Source: Draconibacterium aestuarii
GTDB taxonomy: Bacteria > Bacteroidota > Bacteroidia > Bacteroidales > Prolixibacteraceae
NCBI GenBank assembly: GCA_026671195.1
Contig: JAPOHD010000008.1
Span: forward strand, 1-64,000
DNA length: 64,000 nucleotides
Direction of reading: 5' to 3'
Below the pieces are notes generated by a model. That model was not told where the DNA came from. It ran no database searches and saw only the letters and a list, made by a program, of their open reading frames with translations. Shown piece after piece: positions 8,228 through 15,937 of this stretch. Positions within the stretch are counted from its first letter, which is position 1. Each line of letters begins with the position of its first letter. Made by a program: the position numbers and the translations under genes.

Positions 8228-9133
8228 ATGAACAGAATTGTATTCCTTTCGATAATCAGTGTGTTTATTTTTGCGTGTCAGCCAAATGCCAACACAAAGC
8301 AAACAGGCCAAAACAGCAATAATTTTTCATTTGTTTTTATGACCGACATTCACCTTACAGAAGCAAGAGATGCCACCAAAGGATTTCTCCAGGCCGTTGA
8401 TACGATCAATAAAATTGCACCCGATTTTGTACTAACCGGGGGCGACAATATTATGGATGCGCTGGCTGTGTCGTACACCGAAAGTGTAAGTGCCTACGAT
8501 CTTTTTGAGGAAAGCATAAAAAAACTAAACATGCCTGTGTATAGCACCATGGGAAATCATGAGGTATTTGGTTTGTACGAAAGAAGTGGTGTTTCACCCG
8601 ATCATGAAGAATACGGAAAAAAGCTCTATGAAAACAGACTGGCCCAACGCTATTATTCGTTCGATCATAAAAACTGGCATTTTGTGGTACTCGATGCAAT
8701 TGGTTTTACCGACGACCGTCATTACTACGGACATATTGATGCAGAACAACTGGTTTGGCTTAAACAAGATTTAGATAAAATTGGGGATAGACCAGTGGTT
8801 GTTAGCACCCATATTCCGCTGTTAAGTGTTGGAGCCCAAATTATGAACGAACCAACAGCAGCAATGAGCAACGCAGAGATAGTAACCAATGCCAGCGAGG
8901 TACGGGAAATTCTGGAACAATACAATACCAAACTGGTTTTGCAAGGCCACCTTCATTTTTTGGAAGATATCCAGTACAACGGAATTAACTACATTACCGG
9001 TGGTGCTGTTTGTGCAAGCTGGTGGCAAGGCCCGCGTTTTGGAATGGAAGAGGGTTTTATAAAAGTGAAGGCATCAGGAGAAGATTTCGACTGGGAATAT
9101 GTTGATTATGGCTGGGAAGTTGCAGCCGAATAG
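8228..9133 (+). CDS. Metallophosphoesterase lipoprotein
   Basis: Calcineurin-type phosphoesterase exported as a lipoprotein (FIFAC, Cys17). The dinuclear metal motifs appear in order: TDIH near residue 39, GGDN near 75, GNHE near 108, a STHIPL histidine near 193 and GHLH near 240. At 301 aa it consists of the catalytic domain alone. It probably acts on a phosphoester in the periplasm or on the surface; the substrate cannot be told from sequence. Confidence 0.9.
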   Translation: MNRIVFLSIISVFIFACQPNANTKQTGQNSNNFSFVFMTDIHLTEARDATKGFLQAVDTINKIAPDFVLTGGDNIMDALAVSYTESVSAYDLFEESIKKLNMPVYSTMGNHEVFGLYERSGVSPDHEEYGKKLYENRLAQRYYSFDHKNWHFVVLDAIGFTDDRHYYGHIDAEQLVWLKQDLDKIGDRPVVVSTHIPLLSVGAQIMNEPTAAMSNAEIVTNASEVREILEQYNTKLVLQGHLHFLEDIQYNGINYITGGAVCASWWQGPRFGMEEGFIKVKASGEDFDWEYVDYGWEVAAE

Positions 9134-9162
9134 CCATACGAATATTTTCGTCAATCCTTTTG

Positions 9163-9573
9163 TCAACTGTAAACGGTGAGTACCACTTTTCGAGAACCGC
9201 CGTAATTACGAAACTCGCAAAAGTAAATCCCCTGCCAGGTTCCCAGGTTTAAACGGTGGCGTGTAATCGGGATGGTAACTTCGGCCCCAATAACCGACGA
9301 TTTTAAATGGGCAGGCATATCGTCGGCCCCCTCGTAGGTGTGAATATAAACCGGGTCGTTCTCGGGAATCATTTTATTGATAAAACTTTCGAAATCAGTT
9401 CGTACCGAAGGATCGGCATTTTCATTCAGTGTAATGCCGGCAGAAGTGTGTTTTACCAGAATATGCAACAAACCTTTTTCTGGAAGTTCGGGCAAATGTT
9501 CTTCAATAAGCGATGTAATAAGGTGATACCCTCTCCTAAATCCCGGCAGTGTTATTTCTTTTTGTTGAATCAT
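9163..9573 (-). CDS. yjbQ: YjbQ family protein (UPF0047)
   Basis: A cytoplasmic protein of about 136 aa with the YjbQ signature: HTSAGITLNENADPSV in the middle and a late DDMPAHLKSS ... TWQGIYFCEFR. Family members have been described as having weak thiamine-phosphate synthase activity, but the true role is uncertain. The frame is open to 9627, but I chose the ATG at 9573 because MIQQKEITLPGF matches the usual family N-terminus and the extra 18 residues are hydrophobic without support. It is convergent with the phosphoesterase gene. Confidence 0.88.
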   Translation of the reverse strand: MIQQKEITLPGFRRGYHLITSLIEEHLPELPEKGLLHILVKHTSAGITLNENADPSVRTDFESFINKMIPENDPVYIHTYEGADDMPAHLKSSVIGAEVTIPITRHRLNLGTWQGIYFCEFRNYGGSRKVVLTVYS

Positions 9574-9755
9574 GATTGCTAAGCTTTCGCAAACAAAAAT
9601 AAATAAAGCAGTTAATGCAGCAACCATTCAATCAGAAAATCACACAAATTCACGGGTTCATCCTCAAAATACGAGCATTCGCCTTATATTTTTTTTATCC
9701 ATCCGAATAAAATATTACATTCATCGCACTTAACAATTATTCAAATGATTCAAAC

Positions 9756-10124
9756 ATGAAATTTCTGGGAAACATTATCTGGTTAGTATTTGGCGGCTTT
9801 GCCATATTTTTAGAGTACATGCTTGCAGGCCTCGCCCTCTGTATTACAATTGTTGGAATTCCTTTTGGCATTCAGTCGTTTAAACTTGGAGTACTTGCCC
9901 TCTGGCCTTTCGGACAAAAAATTGAATACATGGATTATGCACCAGGCTGCCTCTCAACCATTATGAATATTTTATGGTTCTTTATAGGTGGTATCTGGAT
10001 CATGCTCACTCATGTTTTCTTCGGACTCTTACTGGGGATCACAATTATTGGAATTCCCTGGGCACGTCAGCATTTTAAAATGGCATCGCTGGCTTTAACT
10101 CCTTTCGGACGAAGATTGGTTTAA
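9756..10124 (+). CDS. yccF: YccF family inner-membrane protein
   Basis: A 122-aa membrane protein made of two YccF repeats, each with a hydrophobic segment then GIPFG/GIPWA and a LxLxPFG motif (about residues 37-55 and 98-119). There are roughly four membrane segments. Function of the family is unknown. It is monocistronic by spacing, and a nested stem-loop about 180 bp downstream may end its transcript. Confidence 0.88.
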   Translation: MKFLGNIIWLVFGGFAIFLEYMLAGLALCITIVGIPFGIQSFKLGVLALWPFGQKIEYMDYAPGCLSTIMNILWFFIGGIWIMLTHVFFGLLLGITIIGIPWARQHFKMASLALTPFGRRLV

Positions 10125-10430
10125 CCCGAAACATGCATTAGAAAATTTATTACGCCTTGGAATTGCTTCAAAACAAGTCGTTTTACTAACTTTCTTCCAC
10201 TCCCCAGAACGGTGCTATGCCTTGTTTCAGAAAGTTCTTGTTTTATTGCACTTTCAATGCTCATTACAAAGTTCTAACGCATAATTCGGGTTTAAATTGC
10301 CGGTAAAACGCAGGTAATAACTTCGCTCTTATTCAAAAATATAATAAAAGCGGGTTTTTATCTGCGTTTTGTTTTTTGCCCCAATACAATTTTCCATTAC
10401 TTTTAAGCTGAATAAATTAAATCTAAACCA
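10125..10430. other. 306-bp intergenic region
   Basis: No gene seen. It ends with a nested stem-loop and T tail (10305-10376) followed by a short AT-rich leader to the NIF3-like gene. Confidence 0.5.
10305..10376 (+). terminator. Nested stem-loop with T tail
   Basis: AAAACGCAG (10305-10313) pairs with CTGCGTTTT (10362-10370), and an inner stem pairs GCTcTTATT with AATAAaAGC. GTTTTTTG follows. It could be the terminator of the yccF transcript or the 3' end of a small RNA. Confidence 0.5.
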
Positions 10431-11276
10431 ATGAGATCGATATTGATTATTCTGTTTATTATTCCTCTCTTTTCTTTTGCTCAAAAAGCACAAACTCCTG
10501 AAAATATTGTTGACTTAATTAAAAAAAATGTAACCTGCCAATGGCAAGACGAAACAGTAGACACATTTAAGGCGGGCGATCCAAAATCGGAAATTACAGG
10601 AATAGCCGTTTGTATGTTTGCCGATATGGCCACCTTACAACGGGCAGTTGAAATGAATTGTAATTTTATTATTACACACGAACCTATCTTTTACAGCCAT
10701 CTCGACGAAACAGATACTTTTACCAACGATCCGGTATACCTTGAAAAACGAAAATTTATTGAGGACAACAAATTAACTGTTTTTCGTTTTCACGATCATA
10801 TTCACAGCACAAGTCCGGATGGGATTTACGAGGGGATGCTAAATAAACTCGGATGGAGAAAGTATGCTGTAAAAGACTCTCCTCTTTATTTCAAAATGCC
10901 AAAAACAAACATATCCGACTTTGCTGAGCAACTAAAAGAAAAGCTTGGATTGGAAAGTATCCGCCTGGTTGGAAATGGGGAAATGGAATTTACCAAAGTA
11001 GGATTGGCTGTTGGTGCTCCCGGTGGACCGCGACACATAAAAATGCTTCGACAAGACAACGTTGAAGTTATGGTTGCCGGTGAAGCAAGCGAGTGGGAAA
11101 CCTACTCGTATGTAAACGATGCAGCTGCTCAAGGCAAAACCAAAGCCGTTCTGTTTCTGGGGCATGTAAAATCGGAAGAAGCCGGAATGGAATATTGTGC
11201 AGAATGGTTACAAGGATTTGTTAAAGATACTCCCATTCATTTTATTGAAAACGAACTGAATTTTACCGAATTATAA
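10431..11276 (+). CDS. Exported NIF3-like dinuclear-metal protein
   Basis: Residues from about 25 on match the NIF3/DUF34 fold: a region ending ITHEP (near 78-82) with a metal-binding His, a second FHDHIHS, and the C-terminal GHVKSEEAGMEY motif, with His and Glu expected to bind metal. The protein is 281 aa, close to the short form without the central insertion. Unusually it begins with what looks like a signal peptide (MRSILIILFIIPLFSFAQK, cleavage after about residue 17). NIF3 proteins are normally cytoplasmic. It lies 5 bp upstream of a GntP permease gene, so the two are surely co-transcribed. Confidence 0.82.
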   Translation: MRSILIILFIIPLFSFAQKAQTPENIVDLIKKNVTCQWQDETVDTFKAGDPKSEITGIAVCMFADMATLQRAVEMNCNFIITHEPIFYSHLDETDTFTNDPVYLEKRKFIEDNKLTVFRFHDHIHSTSPDGIYEGMLNKLGWRKYAVKDSPLYFKMPKTNISDFAEQLKEKLGLESIRLVGNGEMEFTKVGLAVGAPGGPRHIKMLRQDNVEVMVAGEASEWETYSYVNDAAAQGKTKAVLFLGHVKSEEAGMEYCAEWLQGFVKDTPIHFIENELNFTEL

Positions 11277-11281
11277 CTACC

Positions 11282-12628
11282 ATGACTGAAACCTACTGGC
11301 TACTGATTGTTCTGGCTGTTTCAGTGCTGTTTATTATTCTGGGAACAACCAAACTGAAACTTCATCCGTTTATTGTACTGCTATTGGCATCGTATGTTGC
11401 CGGAGCACTGGCAGGTTTGCCCATCGATAAGATTGCAGGTACCATTGCCACAGGCTTTGGCAATATTATGGCTTACATTGGAATTGTTATTATTCTGGGA
11501 ACCATAATCGGAACCATTCTTGAAAAGTCGAATGCCGCAGTAAAATTGGCCGAAATTGTGTTAAAAGTGGTTGGAAAACGTTTCCCGGGACTGGCAATGG
11601 CTATTATTGGCTACCTGGTTTCCATCCCTGTTTTCTGCGATTCGGCATTTGTAATTCTTTCCTCTATCCGAAAATCACTTGTTTTAAAAACGGGCAAGTC
11701 ATCTGTTGCTCTTTCGCTGGCATTAGCAAGCGGATTGTATGCCACACACACCTTTGTTCCGCCCACTCCGGGCCCCATTGCGGCTGCCGGAAATCTGGGC
11801 CTCGAAAATCAACTGGGGCAGGTAATTTTATTCGGTTTGGTGGTTGCCGCTTTTGCCATGTTCATTGGCTATGTTTGGGCTTCGTTTATTGGTCCGAAAT
11901 TTAAAGTAGATGAAGATCAACTTACAGAAAGCAGTTCAGATAATTCAGGCCTTCAACTTCCATCGGGAACAAAATCGGTGTTGCCCATATTTGTTCCAAT
12001 CGTTCTGATTGCTTTGCGATCGATAGCCACCTACCCCACGCAACCTTTTGGAGAAAGCACAATTTATACCTTTCTGAACTTTATCGGACAACCCATAAAT
12101 GCTTTGCTGGCAGGTTTTCTTTTATCGTTATTACTTTTCCCGAAATTTAACAAAGAAACACTTACCGGATGGATCGGCGATGGAATAACGGCTGCTGCTC
12201 CCATTCTTCTGGTTACAGGAGCCGGTGGTGCCTTTGGCACTATTTTAAAGGAAACACAAATTGGCGATTCACTCGGAGCGCTTTTGTCGGGTTACGAGCT
12301 GGGGATTTTTCTGCCTTTTATTATTGCAGCCGCATTTAAAACAGCACAAGGCTCATCAACTGTTGCTTTGGTAGCAACTTCTGCATTAATTGCGCCCTTG
12401 CTTTCAGGTATCGGACTCGACTCGTTAAACGGGAAAGTGCTTGCTGTAATGGCAACCGGCGCAGGCGCCATGACCATCTCACATGCCAACGACAGCTTTT
12501 TTTGGGTAGTTACCCAATTCTCGGGAATGGATGTAAAAACCGGCTACCGAACACAAACCACAGCCACCTTAATACAGGGAATTGGATCGATGGCAGTGGT
12601 TTACGTGCTGAGTTTATTTTTTGTGTAA
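11282..12628 (+). CDS. GntP family permease (gluconate/organic acid:H+ symporter)
   Basis: A 448-aa polytopic membrane protein with about 12-14 hydrophobic segments and GntP family features, including SIPVFCDSAFVIL near 115-127 and the THTFVPPTPGP motif near 157-167, plus a late SHANDSFFWVV. Family members import gluconate, related sugar acids or other hydroxy acids. It follows the exported NIF3-like gene by 5 bp, so a periplasmic processing step coupled to uptake is conceivable. The substrate is not determined. Confidence 0.9.
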   Translation: MTETYWLLIVLAVSVLFIILGTTKLKLHPFIVLLLASYVAGALAGLPIDKIAGTIATGFGNIMAYIGIVIILGTIIGTILEKSNAAVKLAEIVLKVVGKRFPGLAMAIIGYLVSIPVFCDSAFVILSSIRKSLVLKTGKSSVALSLALASGLYATHTFVPPTPGPIAAAGNLGLENQLGQVILFGLVVAAFAMFIGYVWASFIGPKFKVDEDQLTESSSDNSGLQLPSGTKSVLPIFVPIVLIALRSIATYPTQPFGESTIYTFLNFIGQPINALLAGFLLSLLLFPKFNKETLTGWIGDGITAAAPILLVTGAGGAFGTILKETQIGDSLGALLSGYELGIFLPFIIAAAFKTAQGSSTVALVATSALIAPLLSGIGLDSLNGKVLAVMATGAGAMTISHANDSFFWVVTQFSGMDVKTGYRTQTTATLIQGIGSMAVVYVLSLFFV

Positions 12629-12730
12629 AAGAATTATCCCGTGCCCAATGAAACACCTTCTCACTTTAACATTTTTGTTAAACCTGAACAGCTTTATATC
12701 AGTTGTCAGGTAGGAAAACGGCATTCTGAT

Positions 12731-12738
12731 TAACTTTG
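12731..12738 (+). promoter_or_regulatory. Predicted -7 element of the panE-like gene
   Basis: TAACTTTG matches TAnnTTTG. Its position 30 bp upstream of 12768 argues that translation starts at the ATG at 12768 rather than at a GTG overlapping this element. Confidence 0.55.
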
Positions 12739-12767
12739 TGTTTCATCATCAGGTAAAAACAAACAGC

Positions 12768-13679
12768 ATGAGCATACGATACGGAGTAATTGGTACCGGC
12801 GCAATAGGAGGATTTTACGGAGGAAAACTTGCCCACAGTGGATGCGATGTTCATTTCCTGTTCCTCAGCGATTTTCAGCACGTACAGGAAAACGGACTGC
12901 GTGTCGATTCTGTTAAAGGTGATTTTCATTTACAGCAGGTAGCATGCTATTCCTCGGTTCAGGAAATGCCTGTTTGCGATGTGGTTCTTGTTGGGTTGAA
13001 AACAATAAACAATCATTTGTTGCCTGAGCTTCTGCGCCCCATTGTTCATAAAGACAGCCTGGTTATTTTAATCCAGAATGGTTTGGGAATAGAAGCGGAA
13101 CTGGCACACGAAATGCCTGATATACATATAGCCGGAGGTATGGCTTTTATCTGTTCCAACAAAACCGGTCCCGGTCATATTTCGCACCTCGATTTTGGAC
13201 GAATTGAGATGGGTTTGTTCACGCCCGGAGGAACGGAATTGCTTCAGCAGTGTTGTTCCGATTTTGAAAAAGCAGGAGTTCCGGTTATTATTGCTGATAA
13301 CCTGGGAATGGCCCGCTGGAAAAAACTGATCTGGAATATTCCTTTTAACGGACTGACAGTTGTTTTGAACACCACCACCGATAAAATAATGAAGCAGAAC
13401 CCCACCAAAGACCTGGCCTACGAAATGATGCAGGAAGTGATTGAAGCCGCCCATACTTGTGGTTTTGAAATCGACCGGGGGATTGCAGACCAAATGATTA
13501 CCATGACCGAAGGAATGACACCTTATGCGCCAAGTATGAAACTGGATTTTGACAATAACCGCCCGATGGAAATTCAGAGCATTTACACAAATCCGGTTCA
13601 AACAGCCCAAAAAGCCGGCTACGAGATGAAAAAAGTAGCCATGCTCGAACAACAACTTCGTTTTATTTCAGAACGGTAA
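12768..13679 (+). CDS. panE: 2-dehydropantoate 2-reductase family (ketopantoate reductase)
   Basis: NADPH-dependent reduction of ketopantoate to pantoate in CoA synthesis is the family role. The Rossmann motif GTGAIGGFYGG lies at the extreme N-terminus, and the ApbA C-terminal domain follows with MARWKKLIWNIPFNGLT, where the conserved Lys and Asn sit. Starting at the ATG at 12768 gives 303 aa. The frame extends to a GTG at 12738, but that overlaps the predicted -7 element. It is a single gene without other pantothenate genes nearby, and paralogs of this family reduce other 2-keto acids, so the symbol is provisional. Confidence 0.85.
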   Translation: MSIRYGVIGTGAIGGFYGGKLAHSGCDVHFLFLSDFQHVQENGLRVDSVKGDFHLQQVACYSSVQEMPVCDVVLVGLKTINNHLLPELLRPIVHKDSLVILIQNGLGIEAELAHEMPDIHIAGGMAFICSNKTGPGHISHLDFGRIEMGLFTPGGTELLQQCCSDFEKAGVPVIIADNLGMARWKKLIWNIPFNGLTVVLNTTTDKIMKQNPTKDLAYEMMQEVIEAAHTCGFEIDRGIADQMITMTEGMTPYAPSMKLDFDNNRPMEIQSIYTNPVQTAQKAGYEMKKVAMLEQQLRFISER

Positions 13680-14034
13680 TTCCTGGAAAATCGAAATAAA
13701 GAAACCGGTACATACACCCATCATCACTACATTAAATGTAACAGCAAACCGGCATGGATTGCAGCGGCACCCTGTTGCAGGCTGCGATACGGTTTTATTA
13801 AATGGCGGAGGCTGACAACAGAAGCCCACGTACATTTTATAAAACCGCAAGCAGCCAAAACCTGTAAAGCGGAAAGCCCGGCCGCCGGCCTCTAAGAAAG
13901 TATTCAGTTGCAGTATTTAGTAGCAGTTATCCGTTTTACAAAAAAAAATCATTTGGAATGTAATGCTTTTGTAAGCCCCGCGTCTTAACTTTGAAAGCTG
14001 CCTAAAAGAGGCTAAAAAGAAACAAAAACAGCAC
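13680..14034. other. 355-bp intergenic region
   Basis: A Cys-rich minus-strand frame of 60 codons (13668-13850) exists but has no support. A GC-rich stretch with GGCC dyads is near 13880. A -7 element for the ECF sigma gene is at 13986. Confidence 0.4.
13986..13993 (+). promoter_or_regulatory. Predicted -7 element of the ECF sigma gene
   Basis: TAACTTTG matches TAnnTTTG, 41 nt before the ATG at 14035. A TTTG lies 14 nt upstream, shorter than the usual -33 spacing. Confidence 0.5.
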
Positions 14035-14577
14035 ATGGTTGCCAAAAATTTTAAAATAAACGTATTACCGGTCAGTAAAAAGTTGTTGCGCTTTGCAACT
14101 CACTTTTTAAAAGATGAAGACCTGGCGCGCGACGTGGTTCAGGACGTATTTCTGAAGCTTTGGCAAAAACGCGATTCGCTGGATGAAGTGGAAAACATAG
14201 AAGCTTTTACCATGCGAATGACACGAAACCGCTGTTTAGACGTGATAAGAGCCAATAAAACTGTTCCGATTGACGCTGAAACCGACAGGAAGCTAAAAGA
14301 AAAAACAGTTGACGTTCATTCAAAAGTTGAGTTAAGCGAATCGGCCGGTCAGATAAAACGGCTGATTGATAAATTACCGGATTTACAACGAACGGTAATG
14401 CAACTGAGAGATATTGAACAGCTTTCGTACGACGAAATTGCGGAAGCAACCGACTTGAAAGTAAATGCCATACGGGTGAATCTTTCGAGGGCGCGTAAAA
14501 AAGTACGCGATGAATTTTTAAAAATGAACAACGATGGAAACGAAAGAAGTAAAATATTTACTGCAACGCTACTTTAA
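14035..14577 (+). CDS. ECF-type RNA polymerase sigma factor
   Basis: A 180-aa sigma-70 family factor. Region 2 spans about residues 18-75 (LKDEDLARDVVQDVFLKLW; MTRNRCLDVIR) and region 4 about 115-165 (LPDLQRTVMQLRDIEQLSYDEIA ... NAIRVNLSRARKKVRD split over the helices). The 3' end overlaps the next gene by 44 bp, so the final 14 residues are read in two frames and coupling is likely. The gene order sigma factor, single-span membrane protein, DUF4252 protein is a recurring Bacteroidetes set. Confidence 0.93.
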   Translation: MVAKNFKINVLPVSKKLLRFATHFLKDEDLARDVVQDVFLKLWQKRDSLDEVENIEAFTMRMTRNRCLDVIRANKTVPIDAETDRKLKEKTVDVHSKVELSESAGQIKRLIDKLPDLQRTVMQLRDIEQLSYDEIAEATDLKVNAIRVNLSRARKKVRDEFLKMNNDGNERSKIFTATLL

Positions 14578-15097
14578 CGGCGAAAGCACCGAAGAGGAAG
14601 AAAGAAGCCTGGAGGCGTATTTCCAGTCGGGAAACGTGGGAGAAGAAGTGGCGGAATATGCTGAGTTTTTTGGAGGGATTTCGGAACTGGCAAATAGTAC
14701 CGGAGATGAAACCATTGAAGAAGACGTAATGGATTACATTCTGGAAAACGAACACCGCGAGAAAACAAAATACCGCTCGATGTGGAAAATGGTTACCGGA
14801 ATTGCAGCTTCAGTGATTATTGTTTTAGGAAGTTTTTTAGTGTACCAGGAACAGCAAAAACCATTTGACGACACTTTTAAAAATCCGGAAGAAGCGTATG
14901 CTTATGCCACACAAACCTTAGGTTTTATTTCGGGCAAATACAATAAAGGAATGGCAGAGTTATCGAATTTCGACAAGCTAAAAAAAGCGAATAAATCGAT
15001 AATAAAGGGTACAGCGCCGGTACTGGAATTTTATAAGGGAGTTGACGGTTTAAACGAGATTAAACAGGATCAGCATTCAGACATTGACAGTTTGTAA
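14534..15097 (+). CDS. Single-span membrane protein, possible anti-sigma factor
   Basis: A 187-aa protein with a cytoplasmic N-terminal part of about 85 residues (KYLLQRYFNGESTEEEE, a motif seen in Bacteroidetes anti-sigma proteins), one membrane span near 86-108 and a C-terminal outside part of about 80 residues. Overlap with the sigma gene suggests that it controls that factor. No specific anti-sigma zinc motif is visible, so the role is inferred from position and topology. Confidence 0.8.
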   Translation: METKEVKYLLQRYFNGESTEEEERSLEAYFQSGNVGEEVAEYAEFFGGISELANSTGDETIEEDVMDYILENEHREKTKYRSMWKMVTGIAASVIIVLGSFLVYQEQQKPFDDTFKNPEEAYAYATQTLGFISGKYNKGMAELSNFDKLKKANKSIIKGTAPVLEFYKGVDGLNEIKQDQHSDIDSL

Positions 15098-15207
15098 TTA
15101 AAATAGAGAAGATATACATAGCAGCATTGGGTTTCTGTTAGCATGCAACCTGAAACGTAACACTGCAACCTGTAGGAAATAAAAACAATAATTAAAAAGA
15201 AAATATC

Positions 15208-15711
15208 ATGAAAAAATTAATTCTAATATTAGCAGTAGTACTACCCATGGTAGTGCTTGCACAGAAAACACCTGTCGACAAATTATTCGACAAATACGCC
15301 AACCAAAAAGGATTTACCACAGTAAACATTTCGGGAAAATTGCTGGGTTTTGCCAGCCAGATTGAAACCGGCGATGAAGAACTGGGAAGTATGCTATCTA
15401 GTTTAAATGGAATTCGTGTGCTTACAGTTGAAGACGATGATCTGAACAAAGAGATTGACTTTTACAAAGAACTTGACAAGGATGGTTTTTTTAAAAACAA
15501 CGACTTTGAAGTATTAATGGAAGTGACCGAAGATGATGAAGTAGTTCGATTTTTAGCCAAAGATGCCGGTAACGGAAAAATATCGGACCTGCTGCTGGTT
15601 GTGGGTGGCGACGACAATGCACTGATCAGTATAAGCGGAATTATCGATCCGGCAAACATCGGTAAAATTACCAAAGCCGTAAATGTGGATGTGGGTGATT
15701 TTGAAAAATAA
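15208..15711 (+). CDS. Exported DUF4252 protein
   Basis: Signal peptide at 1-18 (MKKLILILAVVLPMVVLAQ), then a DUF4252 domain covering the rest: FDKYANQKGFTTVNIS near 27-42 and an acidic middle with regular hydrophobic strands. Function unknown. It is separated from the membrane protein by 110 bp and is followed by a strong terminator, so it ends the sigma-factor unit. Confidence 0.85.
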   Translation: MKKLILILAVVLPMVVLAQKTPVDKLFDKYANQKGFTTVNISGKLLGFASQIETGDEELGSMLSSLNGIRVLTVEDDDLNKEIDFYKELDKDGFFKNNDFEVLMEVTEDDEVVRFLAKDAGNGKISDLLLVVGGDDNALISISGIIDPANIGKITKAVNVDVGDFEK

Positions 15712-15756
15712 CAACAAGCTACAAGTTTTGAATTACTTACAAGAAATGAAAATAAA

Positions 15757-15784
15757 AAATCCGGAGGTTTTCCGGATTTTTTTT
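15757..15784 (+). terminator. Rho-independent terminator after DUF4252 gene
   Basis: AAATCCGGA (15757-15765) pairs perfectly with TCCGGATTT (15771-15779) around GGTTT, followed by a run of T to 15784. Confidence 0.85.
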
Positions 15785-15798
15785 GTGCTTTAGTTTTT

Positions 15799-15878
15799 GT
15801 CATTTTGAAGAAGAAGAAGAAGGAAGAATCTCCTCGTCAAACTACAGATTTCTCAGTCGTACCTCCTTCGAAATGACA
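15799..15878. repeat. Dispersed palindromic repeat, copy C (diverged)
   Basis: Starts TGTCATTTTGAAG and ends CTTCGAAATGACA, with an internal GAAGAATCTCC and AGATTTCTCAG like the core of copies A and B. A GAA microsatellite occupies one arm. The flanks of A and B are missing. Confidence 0.65.
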
Positions 15879-15937
15879 ACTTCTAAACAAAAAAAGGCTA
15901 CCGAAGCAACCTTTTTCTGTAGTATTTTAGATGTTGA

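Noticed and set aside
13068-13655. 195-codon minus-strand frame opposite the panE-like gene
   Set aside because: Antisense shadow of a recognised reductase, with no motif.
13668-13850. 60-codon Cys-rich minus-strand frame
   Set aside because: No promoter, no homology I recognise, and it overlaps the panE-like 3' end.
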